The position numbers were made by a program, and so were the translations under genes. The notes beneath the pieces are model-generated. The model did no database searches. It had not been told where the DNA came from and saw only the letters and a list, made by a program, of their open reading frames with translations. DNA of 37,900 nucleotides from Myxococcales bacterium (GTDB taxonomy: Bacteria; Myxococcota_A; Polyangia; Polyangiales; Polyangiaceae), in the NCBI GenBank assembly GCA_025355005.1, contig JANXLV010000234.1, positions 1-37,900 on the forward strand. The letters run 5' to 3'. Of the stretch, positions 15,856-27,114 are shown piece after piece (within the stretch, counting starts at the first letter, position 1; each line of letters begins with the position of its first letter).

Positions 15856-16682
15856 CGAAGGAAGCAGGCAGCCGCTCCAGCGCGCCGCTTGGTGTGTTCG
15901 ACTCCGGCCTCGGCGGACTCACGGTGGTGCGTGCGCTGCGGCTGGCGCTCCCGCACGAAGACATCGTCTACCTGGGCGACACGGCGCGCGTGCCCTATGG
16001 AACGAAGGGCCCCGACACGATCGTGAAGTACGCGCTCGCGTGCTCGCGCCACCTCGTGGGACGCGGCGTGAAGGCGCTGGTGATCGCCTGCAACACCGTC
16101 AGCGCCGTCGCGCCAGAGCGGCTGCGCGTGGACCTCGACCTGCCGGTGCTCAGCGTGATCGAGCCGGGCGCGCGCGCGGCGGTCGCAGCGACGCGGAGCG
16201 GGAAAATAGGCATCCTGGCGACCGCGGGCACCGTGGCGTCAGGCGCGTATCCGCGCGCGGTGAGCCAGCTGTCGACGCGCGCAGAGACGGTCGGACAGGC
16301 TGCGCCGTTGCTCGTTCCTCTGGCGGAAGAGGGGTGGCTGGAGGGTGAGGTTCCGCGCCTGGCAGTGCGGCGCTATCTGGAGCCGCTCGCGCGGGCACGC
16401 GTGGATGTCGTGGTGCTCGGGTGCACGCACTACCCGCTGCTCAGGCGCGTGATCGAGGAAGAGGCCAAGGTGATGCTGGGCGAGTCCGTGCGTGTCGTCG
16501 ACAGCGCCACGGCGACCGCGCACGACACGACGGCGTTCCTGGAAGAGCGCGGTCTCCTCAACACGCAAGAGGCGCGCGGCACGGTCAAGCTGCTGGTGAC
16601 GGACCTTGCCGCTTCGTTCGCGGCGTCCGCAGCGCGCTTCCTGGGCGAGGACGCCACGGACGTGGAGCTCGTGGATCTCTGA
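15852..16682 (+). CDS. murI: Glutamate racemase
   Basis: Converts L-glutamate to D-glutamate for peptidoglycan. At 276 residues it has normal size. Motifs: GVFDSGLGGLTV (14-25, with Asp17), YLGDTARVPYGTKG (40-53), the first catalytic cysteine Cys80 in VIACNTVSA, the TAGTVAS loop (124-130), and the second catalytic cysteine Cys191 in VLGCTHYPLL. The GTG start (15852) overlaps the pyrB stop by four bases, so the pair is translationally coupled. Convergent with hom 22 bases downstream. Confidence 0.96.
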   Translation: MTKEAGSRSSAPLGVFDSGLGGLTVVRALRLALPHEDIVYLGDTARVPYGTKGPDTIVKYALACSRHLVGRGVKALVIACNTVSAVAPERLRVDLDLPVLSVIEPGARAAVAATRSGKIGILATAGTVASGAYPRAVSQLSTRAETVGQAAPLLVPLAEEGWLEGEVPRLAVRRYLEPLARARVDVVVLGCTHYPLLRRVIEEEAKVMLGESVRVVDSATATAHDTTAFLEERGLLNTQEARGTVKLLVTDLAASFAASAARFLGEDATDVELVDL

Positions 16683-16704
16683 CGGGCGCTCTCACGCGTG
16701 ATGC

Positions 16705-18000
16705 TCAGTCGAGCACGCGCAAGAGCCGTGTGGGGCGCGCCACGAAGTCACCTGCGGCGATCACGGAGAGCGCGGCCGCAACGTCACCCTCGTTCGCGCG
16801 GTGCGTGAGGATCACGACAGACACCGCGGTTCCGTCGGCGTCTCCCCCGCCCTGCTGCACCATCTGCTCGATCGACACCCGTCGATCACCCAGCGCACCG
16901 GTGATCTTCGCGAGGACGCCGGGGCGATCGAACACGGAGAAGCGCAGATAATAGCGCCCGTTCGCCTGCGACCGCGGCGATGGCTTCATGGGCGTGAGGG
17001 CGAGCGCCTGGGTCGCCTGTCCCATCACGCCGAGGACCTTCGCGCGCGCGACGTCGAGCACGTCCGCGACCACGCTGACCGCGGTGGGCATGTCACCTGC
17101 GCCGCGACCCGACAGGAGGCACGGGCCCAGCGCCTCACCCGTGAGCGCTAGCGCGTTCATGACGTCGCCGATGTTCGCGAGCGGCGCGTCCTTCTTCACC
17201 AGCGCGGGGTGGACGAACAGATCGCACGTGCCGTCGTGGGCGCGGCCGGTGGCGAGCGGCTTGATGACGAACCCGAAGCGGTCCGCGAGCACGTGGTCGA
17301 TCGGCTCGAGTTCGGTGATGCCCTCGGTGGGGATGTCGTCCGAAGCGACCTGCGCGCCGAACGCGAGCATCGCCAGTACCGCGAGCTTGTGCTTCGCGTC
17401 CCCGCCGCCAACGTCGAGCGTGGGGTCCGCCTCCGCGTAGCCGCGCTTCTGCGCCTCGGCGAGCGCGGCCTCGAAGCTCTGTCCCTCGCGCTGCATCTTG
17501 GTGAGAATGAAGTTACTCGTGCCGTTGATGATGCCTGCGAAATGCGAGATGCGATCGCTGGCGAGCGCGTCGCGGAGCACCCGAATCAGCGGGATTCCGC
17601 CGCCGACCGACGCCTCGAACGCGAGGTCCACGCCGTGCTTCTTTGCCTCTGCCACGAGCTCTCCGCCATGCAGCGCGAGGAGCATCTTGTTCGCCGTGAC
17701 GACCTGCTTCTTTGCGCGGATCGCCGAGAGCACGTAGTCGCGCGCGACCTCGGCTCCGCCCATCACCTCGACGATGACGTCCAGCGAGTCGTCCGCGAGG
17801 ACCTCCTCCGCGCGCGTGGTGAGCGCGGACGCCGGGAGCTCGCTGGGTCGCTCCTTCTTGGGGTCGCGCACGAGAGCGCGGACCACAGTGAGCTTCTTGC
17901 CAACCCGCGCGGTCAAGCGTGCCTCGTTCTGCGCGAGCAACCGAACCACGCCGCCGCCTACCGTGCCGCACCCGAGTAGCCCCAGTCTGATCTCCTGCAT
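16705..18000 (-). CDS. hom: Homoserine dehydrogenase with ACT domain
   Basis: Reduces aspartate semialdehyde to homoserine using NAD(P)H, the branch point to threonine, methionine and isoleucine. The 431 residues show the NAD(P)-binding GLLGCGTVGGGV (7-18), EVMGGAEVARDYVLSAI (78-94), VTANKMLL (101-108, catalytic-region Lys105), GIINGTSNFIL, and EADPTLDVGGGDAKHKLAVLA. The last 80 residues are an ACT domain (FDRPGVLAKITGALGDRRVSIEQM), usual in feedback-inhibited monofunctional enzymes. ATG 18000 is the family start; longer reading frames upstream lack homology and overlap the divergent gene. Confidence 0.96.
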   Translation of the reverse strand: MQEIRLGLLGCGTVGGGVVRLLAQNEARLTARVGKKLTVVRALVRDPKKERPSELPASALTTRAEEVLADDSLDVIVEVMGGAEVARDYVLSAIRAKKQVVTANKMLLALHGGELVAEAKKHGVDLAFEASVGGGIPLIRVLRDALASDRISHFAGIINGTSNFILTKMQREGQSFEAALAEAQKRGYAEADPTLDVGGGDAKHKLAVLAMLAFGAQVASDDIPTEGITELEPIDHVLADRFGFVIKPLATGRAHDGTCDLFVHPALVKKDAPLANIGDVMNALALTGEALGPCLLSGRGAGDMPTAVSVVADVLDVARAKVLGVMGQATQALALTPMKPSPRSQANGRYYLRFSVFDRPGVLAKITGALGDRRVSIEQMVQQGGGDADGTAVSVVILTHRANEGDVAAALSVIAAGDFVARPTRLLRVLD

Positions 18001-18068
18001 CGCCCGCAGCGTATCGCCGATGCGCGGGGTTGCGCTACGTTGGAGGCGGGAGCATCGGAATTCAGCAG

Positions 18069-19655
18069 GTGGCGAAGCAGACGAAGTCGAGCCTTGAATC
18101 CCGTGCGTTCTTCTTTCTTCTGAAGGGCGGCGTGGTGACATTCGCGCTGCTCTTGCCCGTCATCGGGGCATGGACCGCGTCTTCCCTCGCCGCGTACGGC
18201 AACGGGCCTCGATGGGCGGCGATCATGTCGGGCCTTCTCGGGTTCCCGCTCTTGCCGCTCGCGTGGGAGGTTTTTTCGAAGTACCGGCGCAGCAAGCGGA
18301 AGGCGCCGCGGCCGCACATTCTCACCTTCACGGACCGCCTGTGGATGCGCACGCTCGCACTGAACGTGCTCTTCGTGGGCGCGCTCTTCGGGCTTTTCCC
18401 AGAGGCCGGCGTGCGCGCGCTGTCGGCTCGTGGTGACTTCCTGCTCGACGGCGTTCACGCGCCATGGGCCGAGAAGACACGCCGCACGCTCCACCACCTG
18501 GCAGATGGCTTCGACTGGATCTATCGCGCCGCGCACGACAACCCGTACGAGGACGGCGCAGAGGACAAGAAGTCACACAAGGAGGACAAGGTCCCGCCGC
18601 CAGTCCGCAAGGGCGAGTCGAAGGAGCTCACCCAAGAGACGGGCGATCAGGCGACCGATCAGAACGGCAACGCGAACAAGAACGGGAACGTCGTCGATCC
18701 CACCGCGGACAAGAACGGGAAGCAGACGCTTCCGGTTCCACCGCCCACACCCAAGGTAGAGGACGCGCTCCCGACGCCTGGACGCATGTGGCCCAGCGCA
18801 GGCACGCCGATCGCCGCCGCACTTGCCGTTCCCGAGGCCTCGCTCACGACGCCCGAGACCGTGGGCACCTACATGGCGCAGACCTTCCCCGACGAGGCGC
18901 TCCGCGCGCGCGCCATTCACGACTTCATCGCGGACCGCACCGCTTACGACGTTCACTCCTTTCGCGTGCCGGCCGAACGCGCGCCTCAAGACGCCAGGAC
19001 CGTCTACACGCGCCACATGGGCGTGTGCGAAGGCTTCGCGCGGCTCTTCCTCGCCATCGCGAAGGCCGCCGGCATGGAGGCGCAGTACCTCCTCGGCGAC
19101 GCGAAGGGCGACGGCGGTCAGGTCGACGGCAACGGGCACGCGTGGAACGCCGTGAAGATCGGCGGCGCATGGCAGCTGGTCGACGTCACGTGGGACGCGG
19201 GGCCCGTGAGCAACGACGTGTTCGAGAAGAAGTACGGGAGCGAGTATCTCTTCACGCCGCCCGAGCTCTTCGGGCTGGACCACTTCCCCAAGGAGGCCAC
19301 GTGGCAGCTGCGCAGTCCCACCATCACGCGCGGTGACTTCATGCGTGCACCGCTGCTGAGGCCGCGCTTCCTGGGCACTGGCGCGCGGCTCTTGCGACCG
19401 GACCACTCGCAGATCACGGTACAAGGCGCGGTGGATGCGGCAGTCGCGAAGCCGGAGGGCGGCTCGCTCTTCATGCTCGCTGACTGGGTGAGCGGCGGCA
19501 AGCGTGAGCGCTGCAAGGTCACGAACGGCGCGGAGATCGGCATCCACTGCGATCTGCCGGCCGCCGGCAGCTACCGCGTTTTGCTCTTCCACGGCGCGCA
19601 GCGCTATGGTCGCTACGAGTACAGCGGCGAGATCCTCGTCGAGGATTCGCGCTAG
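18069..19655 (+). CDS. Membrane-anchored transglutaminase-like protein
   Basis: From GTG 18069 the product has 528 residues (TTG 18030 would add 13). The N-terminal third is membrane: hydrophobic segments at roughly 22-44, 52-66 and 93-110. Then come a charged, Lys/Asp/Asn/Pro-rich linker (150-240) and a transglutaminase/protease core with a conserved catalytic triad: Cys320 in GVCEGFARLF, His357 in GNGHAWNAVKI and Asp372 in LVDVTWDAG. After the core is a beta-rich C-terminal domain of about 120 residues. Such domains cross-link or cleave peptides; the substrate is unknown. Inference: catalytic domain faces the periplasm. It is divergent from hom. Confidence 0.85.
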   Translation: MAKQTKSSLESRAFFFLLKGGVVTFALLLPVIGAWTASSLAAYGNGPRWAAIMSGLLGFPLLPLAWEVFSKYRRSKRKAPRPHILTFTDRLWMRTLALNVLFVGALFGLFPEAGVRALSARGDFLLDGVHAPWAEKTRRTLHHLADGFDWIYRAAHDNPYEDGAEDKKSHKEDKVPPPVRKGESKELTQETGDQATDQNGNANKNGNVVDPTADKNGKQTLPVPPPTPKVEDALPTPGRMWPSAGTPIAAALAVPEASLTTPETVGTYMAQTFPDEALRARAIHDFIADRTAYDVHSFRVPAERAPQDARTVYTRHMGVCEGFARLFLAIAKAAGMEAQYLLGDAKGDGGQVDGNGHAWNAVKIGGAWQLVDVTWDAGPVSNDVFEKKYGSEYLFTPPELFGLDHFPKEATWQLRSPTITRGDFMRAPLLRPRFLGTGARLLRPDHSQITVQGAVDAAVAKPEGGSLFMLADWVSGGKRERCKVTNGAEIGIHCDLPAAGSYRVLLFHGAQRYGRYEYSGEILVEDSR

Positions 19656-19673
19656 TCGCTCCTGCGTCCGCGG

Positions 19674-20795
19674 TCAGAGTGAGCCATGCATCACGAGCTC
19701 GTTCTCACCGACGATCCAGATGTCCGACAGTAACGTGCCGCTCACGCCAAGCAGACCGAGGTTGCTGGGCGACGAGAGGGTCGTGAACGTGTCCGTGGCG
19801 ATATCGAAACGGAAGATGCGGCCCTGGTCGCCTGCAAACACGACCGTCGCGGGCGTTCCCCAGATGCCGTTCACGTAGAGATCCTTCGCGCCCTGGATGC
19901 CCTGCTCCTCGTGGATCTTGATCACGGTGTCGTTCTGGATGGTCGCATCCAATCCAGGCGCGGCGCGCGGCGCGGAGAGCCATGCGACGCCGAGGTAGTT
20001 GGTCCCGAAGAAGACGTTCGTCTGCGACGCGGGCGGTCCCCACACCGCGCGGAACGCGATCGTTCGGTCAACGGCGGGATCCAGATTGATGAAGTCGCCG
20101 TTGCCCTCGTAGTGGAAGAGCCGGTCCTGTCCCGCGGGCATCGCAAAGTCGTTCAGGTTGTTGCCAGAGATGCCATAGAGGATCGGTGACTGGCTGTCGC
20201 TCGGGACCTTCGGATTCGCAGGGAGCCCCATCGACAGGCGCGAGGCCCACGTCGTGGTGCCCTTCTGCTTGGCGTAGATCATCCCCTTCGCGCCGACCGC
20301 GTAGACCACGCTGCCGTAGCCCCAGACGCCGTAGAGCTGCGTGTCCGAGATGTACTCGTCGACCCAGTTCTTCCCCGTGTAGCGCTGCACGACGCCGCGG
20401 CCGTCGGAGATGGTGCCGACGCAGTACGCCTCCGTCGGTGAGTCGCCCCAGATCGCATAGTAGGTGCGGCCGGAGATGCCGTCGTTGCGATGCCACGTGC
20501 CATCGTAGAGATCGTCGTGCGCGCCGTTCGAGCCCACCACGAACACGTTGTCAGCGTCCGCGGCGTACACCGCATAGAAGGTCTCGCCCACGGGCAGCAC
20601 GCTGACGACCGTGAACGCAGAGGGTCCCGCTTCACCGCCGTCGACACCGCCTTCGTCGTCGGCCGCATCACCGCCAGGCGGGCGATCGAAGTTCGCGCCG
20701 ATGAGGCCTGCGCAGCCCTCGAGCGTCGCCACAAAAGCGACGCAGCCGCCAAGCCCGATGAGAACCATCGTCGCGAGAGCGGCTGCGTGTTTCAT
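19674..20795 (-). CDS. Propeller-like lipoprotein, 373 aa
   Basis: A hydrophobic signal ends in lipobox L-G-G-C (Cys18), with a second possible L-E-G-C at 28, then an Asp/Gly/Glu-rich spacer. The rest shows repeats of a pattern like YAVYAADADNVFVVGSNG, YYAIWGDSPTEAYCVG, LYGVWGYGSVVYAVG and FRAVWGPPASQTNVFFG, each about 45-50 residues, typical of beta-propeller blades (WD40 or YCF48-like) in myxobacterial exported proteins. Function unknown; probably an extracellular or periplasmic sensor or scaffold. It starts 16 bases after the lon stop on the same strand, so may be co-transcribed, though the roles seem unrelated. Confidence 0.75.
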   Translation of the reverse strand: MKHAAALATMVLIGLGGCVAFVATLEGCAGLIGANFDRPPGGDAADDEGGVDGGEAGPSAFTVVSVLPVGETFYAVYAADADNVFVVGSNGAHDDLYDGTWHRNDGISGRTYYAIWGDSPTEAYCVGTISDGRGVVQRYTGKNWVDEYISDTQLYGVWGYGSVVYAVGAKGMIYAKQKGTTTWASRLSMGLPANPKVPSDSQSPILYGISGNNLNDFAMPAGQDRLFHYEGNGDFINLDPAVDRTIAFRAVWGPPASQTNVFFGTNYLGVAWLSAPRAAPGLDATIQNDTVIKIHEEQGIQGAKDLYVNGIWGTPATVVFAGDQGRIFRFDIATDTFTTLSSPSNLGLLGVSGTLLSDIWIVGENELVMHGSL

Positions 20796-20811
20796 GTCGC
20801 GTGTCGGCTGA

Positions 20812-23235
<2,424 letters not shown>

Positions 23236-23266
23236 TCGTATGACCTCGGGGGGGCGCGCGCGACCG

Positions 23267-23282
23267 ATTCGCGCGCGCGAAT
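23267..23282. promoter_or_regulatory. 16-bp perfect palindrome in the lon leader
   Basis: ATTCGCGCGCGCGAAT lies 32 bases upstream of the lon ATG. It is symmetrical with no loop, so it could be a dimer-protein operator or simply a GC-alternating stretch. There is no CIRCE or HAIR element near. Confidence 0.35.
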
Positions 23283-23403
23283 TGGAGAACAGATCGAAGG
23301 TAACCCCGTTCTTCCGCTGCTGGAAGTCGACTTGCGAAAATTCTCTATTTTTCCCGGAGCGTCAGCGACTTGACACGCGGGACCAGGACAGCGGAGCTCC
23401 GCC

Positions 23404-24738
23404 TCAGATCTGCACGGCTTCGCTGGTCTCGAGCGTGTGGATGCAGAGGCCCGTGAGGACCTTCGGATAGAAGAATGTCGCCTTCTGCGGCATCACTTCG
23501 CCGGCCTCGGCGACCTTGCGCACATCGGCGACTGGCGTCGCGTTCATCAGGAAAAGCACGTCGCCGGGGCCGTTCGTCCTCGCCGCGTCGCTCTGACCGC
23601 GGAGCTGCGCGAGAGCTGCGCGCGCGTCCTGCGGGTACCAGAGGTTCGTCTTCGCGGCCTGAGCTTCCTTCGTGATGCCCAGCAGCGGCTCGAGGATACC
23701 GCCGTGCAGAACCGCCACATCGGTGCGGCGCAGCTCCGGGATCATCGCGCCGAGCACGGCATGTGCGCCAAGATCCGCGTCGGCCTTGAGGGAGAGGAGC
23801 AGCGCCCGACCATCGCGACCGCCGGCGACGAAGCTGGGACCCTTCTTTCCGGCCTCAGCGAGGCGAGCGAGAAGCGCAGGCGCCTCGGCTCCGGCGTCGA
23901 TCTTTTCGACCGTGAAGAGCAGAGCAGCCTTCGCCGCGAGATCGTCGAGCGAGAAGCTCGGGAGCGCGTGGACGTGCCGGTGCGTCGGATAGACGACGAG
24001 GTTCGGATCGTCCTCGTTCGCAAAAAAGACCATGAAGTACTTGTGCGCGCCGTTCGCGAGCGCGCCAGGACCGTCGACCTCACCGGAGTAGCGGAGCGCT
24101 GTCTCGTAGCGGTGGTGGCCGTCCGCGATGAGCAGCTTCGAGGACGCGACGCCTTTCGTGATCGCAGCGACCGCGTCCTTGTCGGCGATCTTGGTGAGCC
24201 GGTGATGGATGCCATCTGGCGTATCGAACTCTGCCACGACGGTCCCCTTCGCGAGCGCGCCGTCGAGTGCGCGCGACGGATCGCGGTAGAGCATGAAGCC
24301 GGGAGACAGGTTCGTGCGCGTGGAGCGGAACAGCTTGAGGCGATCTTCCTTCGGCCCGGAGAGCGTGCGCTCGTGCGGAAGAACGATGCGCTCCGAGAAC
24401 GGAACCAGCCTCACGAGCCCGAGAAATCCCGTGCGCGTGCGCTTCGCCGCATGAGGCTCGCCCGGCGGAGTGAACGTCTGCTCGTACTTGTAATAAGCAG
24501 GCTCGGCGTCACGAACGAGCGCTCCTGCGCTACGCATGCGGGCAAGCTCCGCCGCAGCCACCGCGTACTTCGAGTCCCCCTCCCCAGCCGGCAAGATCAG
24601 TCGAACGACGTTGTCCGGGCTCAACGCGGCCAGCGCGTCACGCTCCGCCACCGAAATCACGTCGTAGGGAGGAGCCACCAACGCCCCCAGATCAGACGAC
24701 GAAAACCGAAGCGGAGTGAGCGGAGCGATGTCAGCCAT
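23404..24738 (-). CDS. DUF1015-family protein
   Basis: A 444-residue member of the DUF1015 family (no assigned reaction). Seen: an N-terminal VAPPYDVIS (the family's P-P-Y-D-V), RTGFLGLVRLVPFSERIVLPHERTL with the H-E-R-T segment, LFRSTRTNLSPGFMLY, LLIADGHHRYETALRY (the conserved G-H-H-R-Y-E), and YPTHRHVHAL. These motifs look like ligand- or metal-binding. The ATG at 24738 is chosen; an in-frame GTG at 24756 adds six residues. It lies 34 bases after purD and 168 bases before lon on the same strand. DUF1015 genes often sit near amino-acid genes in other bacteria; the pairing with purD gives no clear functional hint. Confidence 0.92.
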   Translation of the reverse strand: MADIAPLTPLRFSSSDLGALVAPPYDVISVAERDALAALSPDNVVRLILPAGEGDSKYAVAAAELARMRSAGALVRDAEPAYYKYEQTFTPPGEPHAAKRTRTGFLGLVRLVPFSERIVLPHERTLSGPKEDRLKLFRSTRTNLSPGFMLYRDPSRALDGALAKGTVVAEFDTPDGIHHRLTKIADKDAVAAITKGVASSKLLIADGHHRYETALRYSGEVDGPGALANGAHKYFMVFFANEDDPNLVVYPTHRHVHALPSFSLDDLAAKAALLFTVEKIDAGAEAPALLARLAEAGKKGPSFVAGGRDGRALLLSLKADADLGAHAVLGAMIPELRRTDVAVLHGGILEPLLGITKEAQAAKTNLWYPQDARAALAQLRGQSDAARTNGPGDVLFLMNATPVADVRKVAEAGEVMPQKATFFYPKVLTGLCIHTLETSEAVQI

Positions 24739-24772
24739 GGCTGTCTGGATTACCACTAGCGGGCAGCGGACG

Positions 24773-26077
24773 TCATGACTTCAGCGCTCTGTAGCCGATG
24801 TCCTTGCGGAAGTGCATTCCTCTGAATTGTATGCACTCTACAACTTCATAGGCTCGGGTTCGGGCTTCAGCAAAGGTCGGCGCACGGGCGCCCACTGCCA
24901 GCACGCGGCCCCCCGCGGTCACGATGGCGTCCCCACCCTCCCCGCCGCGCGCCGTTCCTGCGTGAAGCACGTAGCCACCCTCGGGGAGCTTCTTTTCAAG
25001 CCCTTTTATCTCGTCCCCCTTCGCGGGCGAGCCGGGGTATCCCTCCGCCGCGATGACCACCGTCACGCACGATCCCTCGCGTGTCCCTGCCGTTGCGTTG
25101 CCCAGCGTCCCGTTCGCCACCGCCGTGAGCAGCTCGTAGACGTCGCCGTCGATCAGCGGAAGTACAACGCTGGTCTCCGGATCGCCGAAGCGCACGTTGA
25201 ACTCGAGCACGCGAGGCACACCTTCCTCGATCATGAGCCCCACGAACAGCACTCCGCGGAAGTCGAGCCCGTCCTCGCGGAGCCCGCGCACGACCGGCTC
25301 CACGATCTCCTTCGTCACGCGCTCGCGAACGTCAGGCGTCACGATCGGCGCCGGCGCGTACGCACCCATGCCGCCGGTGTTCGGCCCGCGATCGCCATCG
25401 AGCGCACGCTTGTGATCCTGCGCGGGCGCGAGCGCGAGCACGTCACCGCGCGAGACCAGCACGTGGTAGCTCGCCTCTTCCCCAGGCAACACGTCCTCGA
25501 TGACGACCCGCGCGCCTGCCGCGCCGAACGCGCGCGCCACCATCATCGACTCCACCGCCGCCAGCGCCTCCTCCGCATCGTGCGCGACGACCACGCCCTT
25601 GCCGGCACACAGCCCGTCCGCCTTCACGACCAGCGCCCGGTCCTCGGCGCGGATGTAGGCCTTGGCCTGTTCGGCGTCATCGAACACCCGAAAGCCTGCC
25701 GTCGGTACCCCATGGCGTTTACAGAACTCCTTCATGAACGCCTTGGAGCCCTCGAGCCGGGCGCAGTCCTGGGTGGGCCCGAACGCAACCACGCCTGCCG
25801 CACGAAGGGCATCCACGACGCCGGCGCAAAGCGGCGCCTCCGGGCCAACGATCACCAGATCAGGCTTGATTTCAGCAGCAATCCTGAGAACGAGCGGCAC
25901 GTCCGTTGGGTCGCCCGGGATGTTCCGGCCGAGCGCGCGTGTGCCTTCATTGCCTGGCAAAAAAGTCAGCGTGTGGGGCGAAAGTGCGAGGCCCAGGGCG
26001 TGCTCGCGTGCGCCCGAGCCGAGGACGAGGACCGAGGCCTTGGAGCGAACGCTGGAACCGGGGCTGGAACCGGACAT
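24773..26077 (-). CDS. purD: Phosphoribosylamine-glycine ligase (GARS)
   Basis: Joins glycine to 5-phosphoribosylamine with ATP, purine pathway step 2. The 434 residues begin with a short Ser-rich extension, then VLVLGSGAREHALG (16-29), PLCAGVVDALRAAG and GPTQDCARLEGSKAFMKEF (100-118). The ATP-grasp core carries VVKADGLCAGKGVVVA and, further on, QDHKRALDGDRGPNTGGMGAY. It continues with FVGLMIEEGVPRVLEFNVRFGDPE and ends with a C-terminal domain. Convergence of motifs is complete. Divergent from the PilZ-like gene across 53 bases. Confidence 0.96.
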   Translation of the reverse strand: MSGSSPGSSVRSKASVLVLGSGAREHALGLALSPHTLTFLPGNEGTRALGRNIPGDPTDVPLVLRIAAEIKPDLVIVGPEAPLCAGVVDALRAAGVVAFGPTQDCARLEGSKAFMKEFCKRHGVPTAGFRVFDDAEQAKAYIRAEDRALVVKADGLCAGKGVVVAHDAEEALAAVESMMVARAFGAAGARVVIEDVLPGEEASYHVLVSRGDVLALAPAQDHKRALDGDRGPNTGGMGAYAPAPIVTPDVRERVTKEIVEPVVRGLREDGLDFRGVLFVGLMIEEGVPRVLEFNVRFGDPETSVVLPLIDGDVYELLTAVANGTLGNATAGTREGSCVTVVIAAEGYPGSPAKGDEIKGLEKKLPEGGYVLHAGTARGGEGGDAIVTAGGRVLAVGARAPTFAEARTRAYEVVECIQFRGMHFRKDIGYRALKS

Positions 26078-26130
26078 GGGTGCCTGGGCCTATCACGCCT
26101 TTCAGGACCAAACGGCCAAATCCAGCTATC

Positions 26131-27114
26131 ATGGGTAGGGTGAACGAGGCGTCCCGCCCGGTGGCAGTCCGCGTCATTCGCCCGTACTTGTCCGAGGACG
26201 AGTACCTGGCGAAGGAGGGGGACTCCATCACCAAGACGACGATCGAGCTGATCGGTGCGCACTCGCGCCCGACGGGCGTCATCCTGCGCTTCGAGGTCAC
26301 CCTTCAGTCGGGCAAGACGCTCATCCGCGGCGAGGGACGCGTCACGCAGTTCCATGAACGTGGCCGTGAGGACCAGCCATCGCTGTCGCTGCGATTCACG
26401 AAGCTCGATGCGAAGTCGAAGGCGCTCGTGGACCGCGCGGTCGCCATGCGGCAGCCCGGGGGCGCGCCGTCGCCCTCGTCCGGACAGATCGACCCCGAGC
26501 TCCATCCCCTGGTCCCGCCCGCGGCGAGATCGTCCACGCCGTCATCCGGATCGGCCGACGACGACACGCATGACACGGCGCCGCCGCCCACGCCGATCGT
26601 CTCGCAGGAGCAAGCCGTCGCTCGCCTGGTTGCCGCCGGAGAGGCCGCCGGAGATCGAGGCACGGAGGATCCCGATCCCGATGGCGACGCGCTGACCAAC
26701 CCGCCGCCCGACGTGATCTCCAGCAGCGTGCGCGAGAGCAGCCGCTCACTCGGTACGGTGCCACCGCCCACGACGCGCCCCTCCGTTCTTCCGCAAGCCG
26801 TGCGCGCGGAGCTGCGTCGCATGAGCGACATGCCGCCGCCGCTACCATCCGCGTTGCCCGCGTACGAGCCGGCGGAGGCCGCTGCAGCGCCCGCGCAGGA
26901 CCCCGCTGACCAGGCGGCCGAAGAGGTCGTTTCGTCGGCAGCAAGACCTGCGACGAATGGTGGAACCGGTCTCGCGAAAGGAGACCGCGCGAACGCGCCC
27001 GTCGCTTCCCCCAAACGCGAGGCGTTGCTGGCGCGTCTCCGTGAGCGCGCGAGTGCCCTACCACCCGATCGCGTGGCAGAGATCACGAAGCCCAGGCCCC
27101 GAGGAGTCGCGTGA
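26131..27114 (+). CDS. PilZ-like domain protein with Pro-rich tail
   Basis: The first 105 residues resemble the short PilZ-like (TIGR02266-type) domain of myxobacteria: VRVIRPYLSEDEYLAK, TIELIGAHSRPTGVILRFEV, GKTLIRGEGRVTQF, and LSLRFTKLDAKSKALVDRAV. I do not see the canonical R-x-x-x-R plus D-x-S-x-x-G c-di-GMP motifs, so nucleotide binding is uncertain. Residues 110-327 are Pro/Ala/Ser/Asp rich and disordered, ending with a short helix (KREALLARLRERAS). The start ATG 26131 has no clear ribosome site; GTG 26140 is possible. Its stop overlaps the kinase start (TGATG), so the proteins probably act together. Confidence 0.75.
   Translation: MGRVNEASRPVAVRVIRPYLSEDEYLAKEGDSITKTTIELIGAHSRPTGVILRFEVTLQSGKTLIRGEGRVTQFHERGREDQPSLSLRFTKLDAKSKALVDRAVAMRQPGGAPSPSSGQIDPELHPLVPPAARSSTPSSGSADDDTHDTAPPPTPIVSQEQAVARLVAAGEAAGDRGTEDPDPDGDALTNPPPDVISSSVRESSRSLGTVPPPTTRPSVLPQAVRAELRRMSDMPPPLPSALPAYEPAEAAAAPAQDPADQAAEEVVSSAARPATNGGTGLAKGDRANAPVASPKREALLARLRERASALPPDRVAEITKPRPRGVA
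27101..27106 (+). promoter_or_regulatory. Ribosome site that decides the kinase start
   Basis: GAGGAG lies seven bases before ATG 27114 and inside the end of the PilZ-like gene. A GTG at 27111 is also in frame but only four bases away from it, so ATG 27114 is preferred. Confidence 0.6.

Noticed and set aside
16692..16701. TCACGCGTGA palindrome between murI and hom
   Set aside because: Ten bases, loopless, and does not extend; weak as a terminator.
23391..23402. GCGGAGCTCCGC palindrome after the DUF1015 gene
   Set aside because: No loop or T-tract, and short; likely chance in GC-rich DNA.
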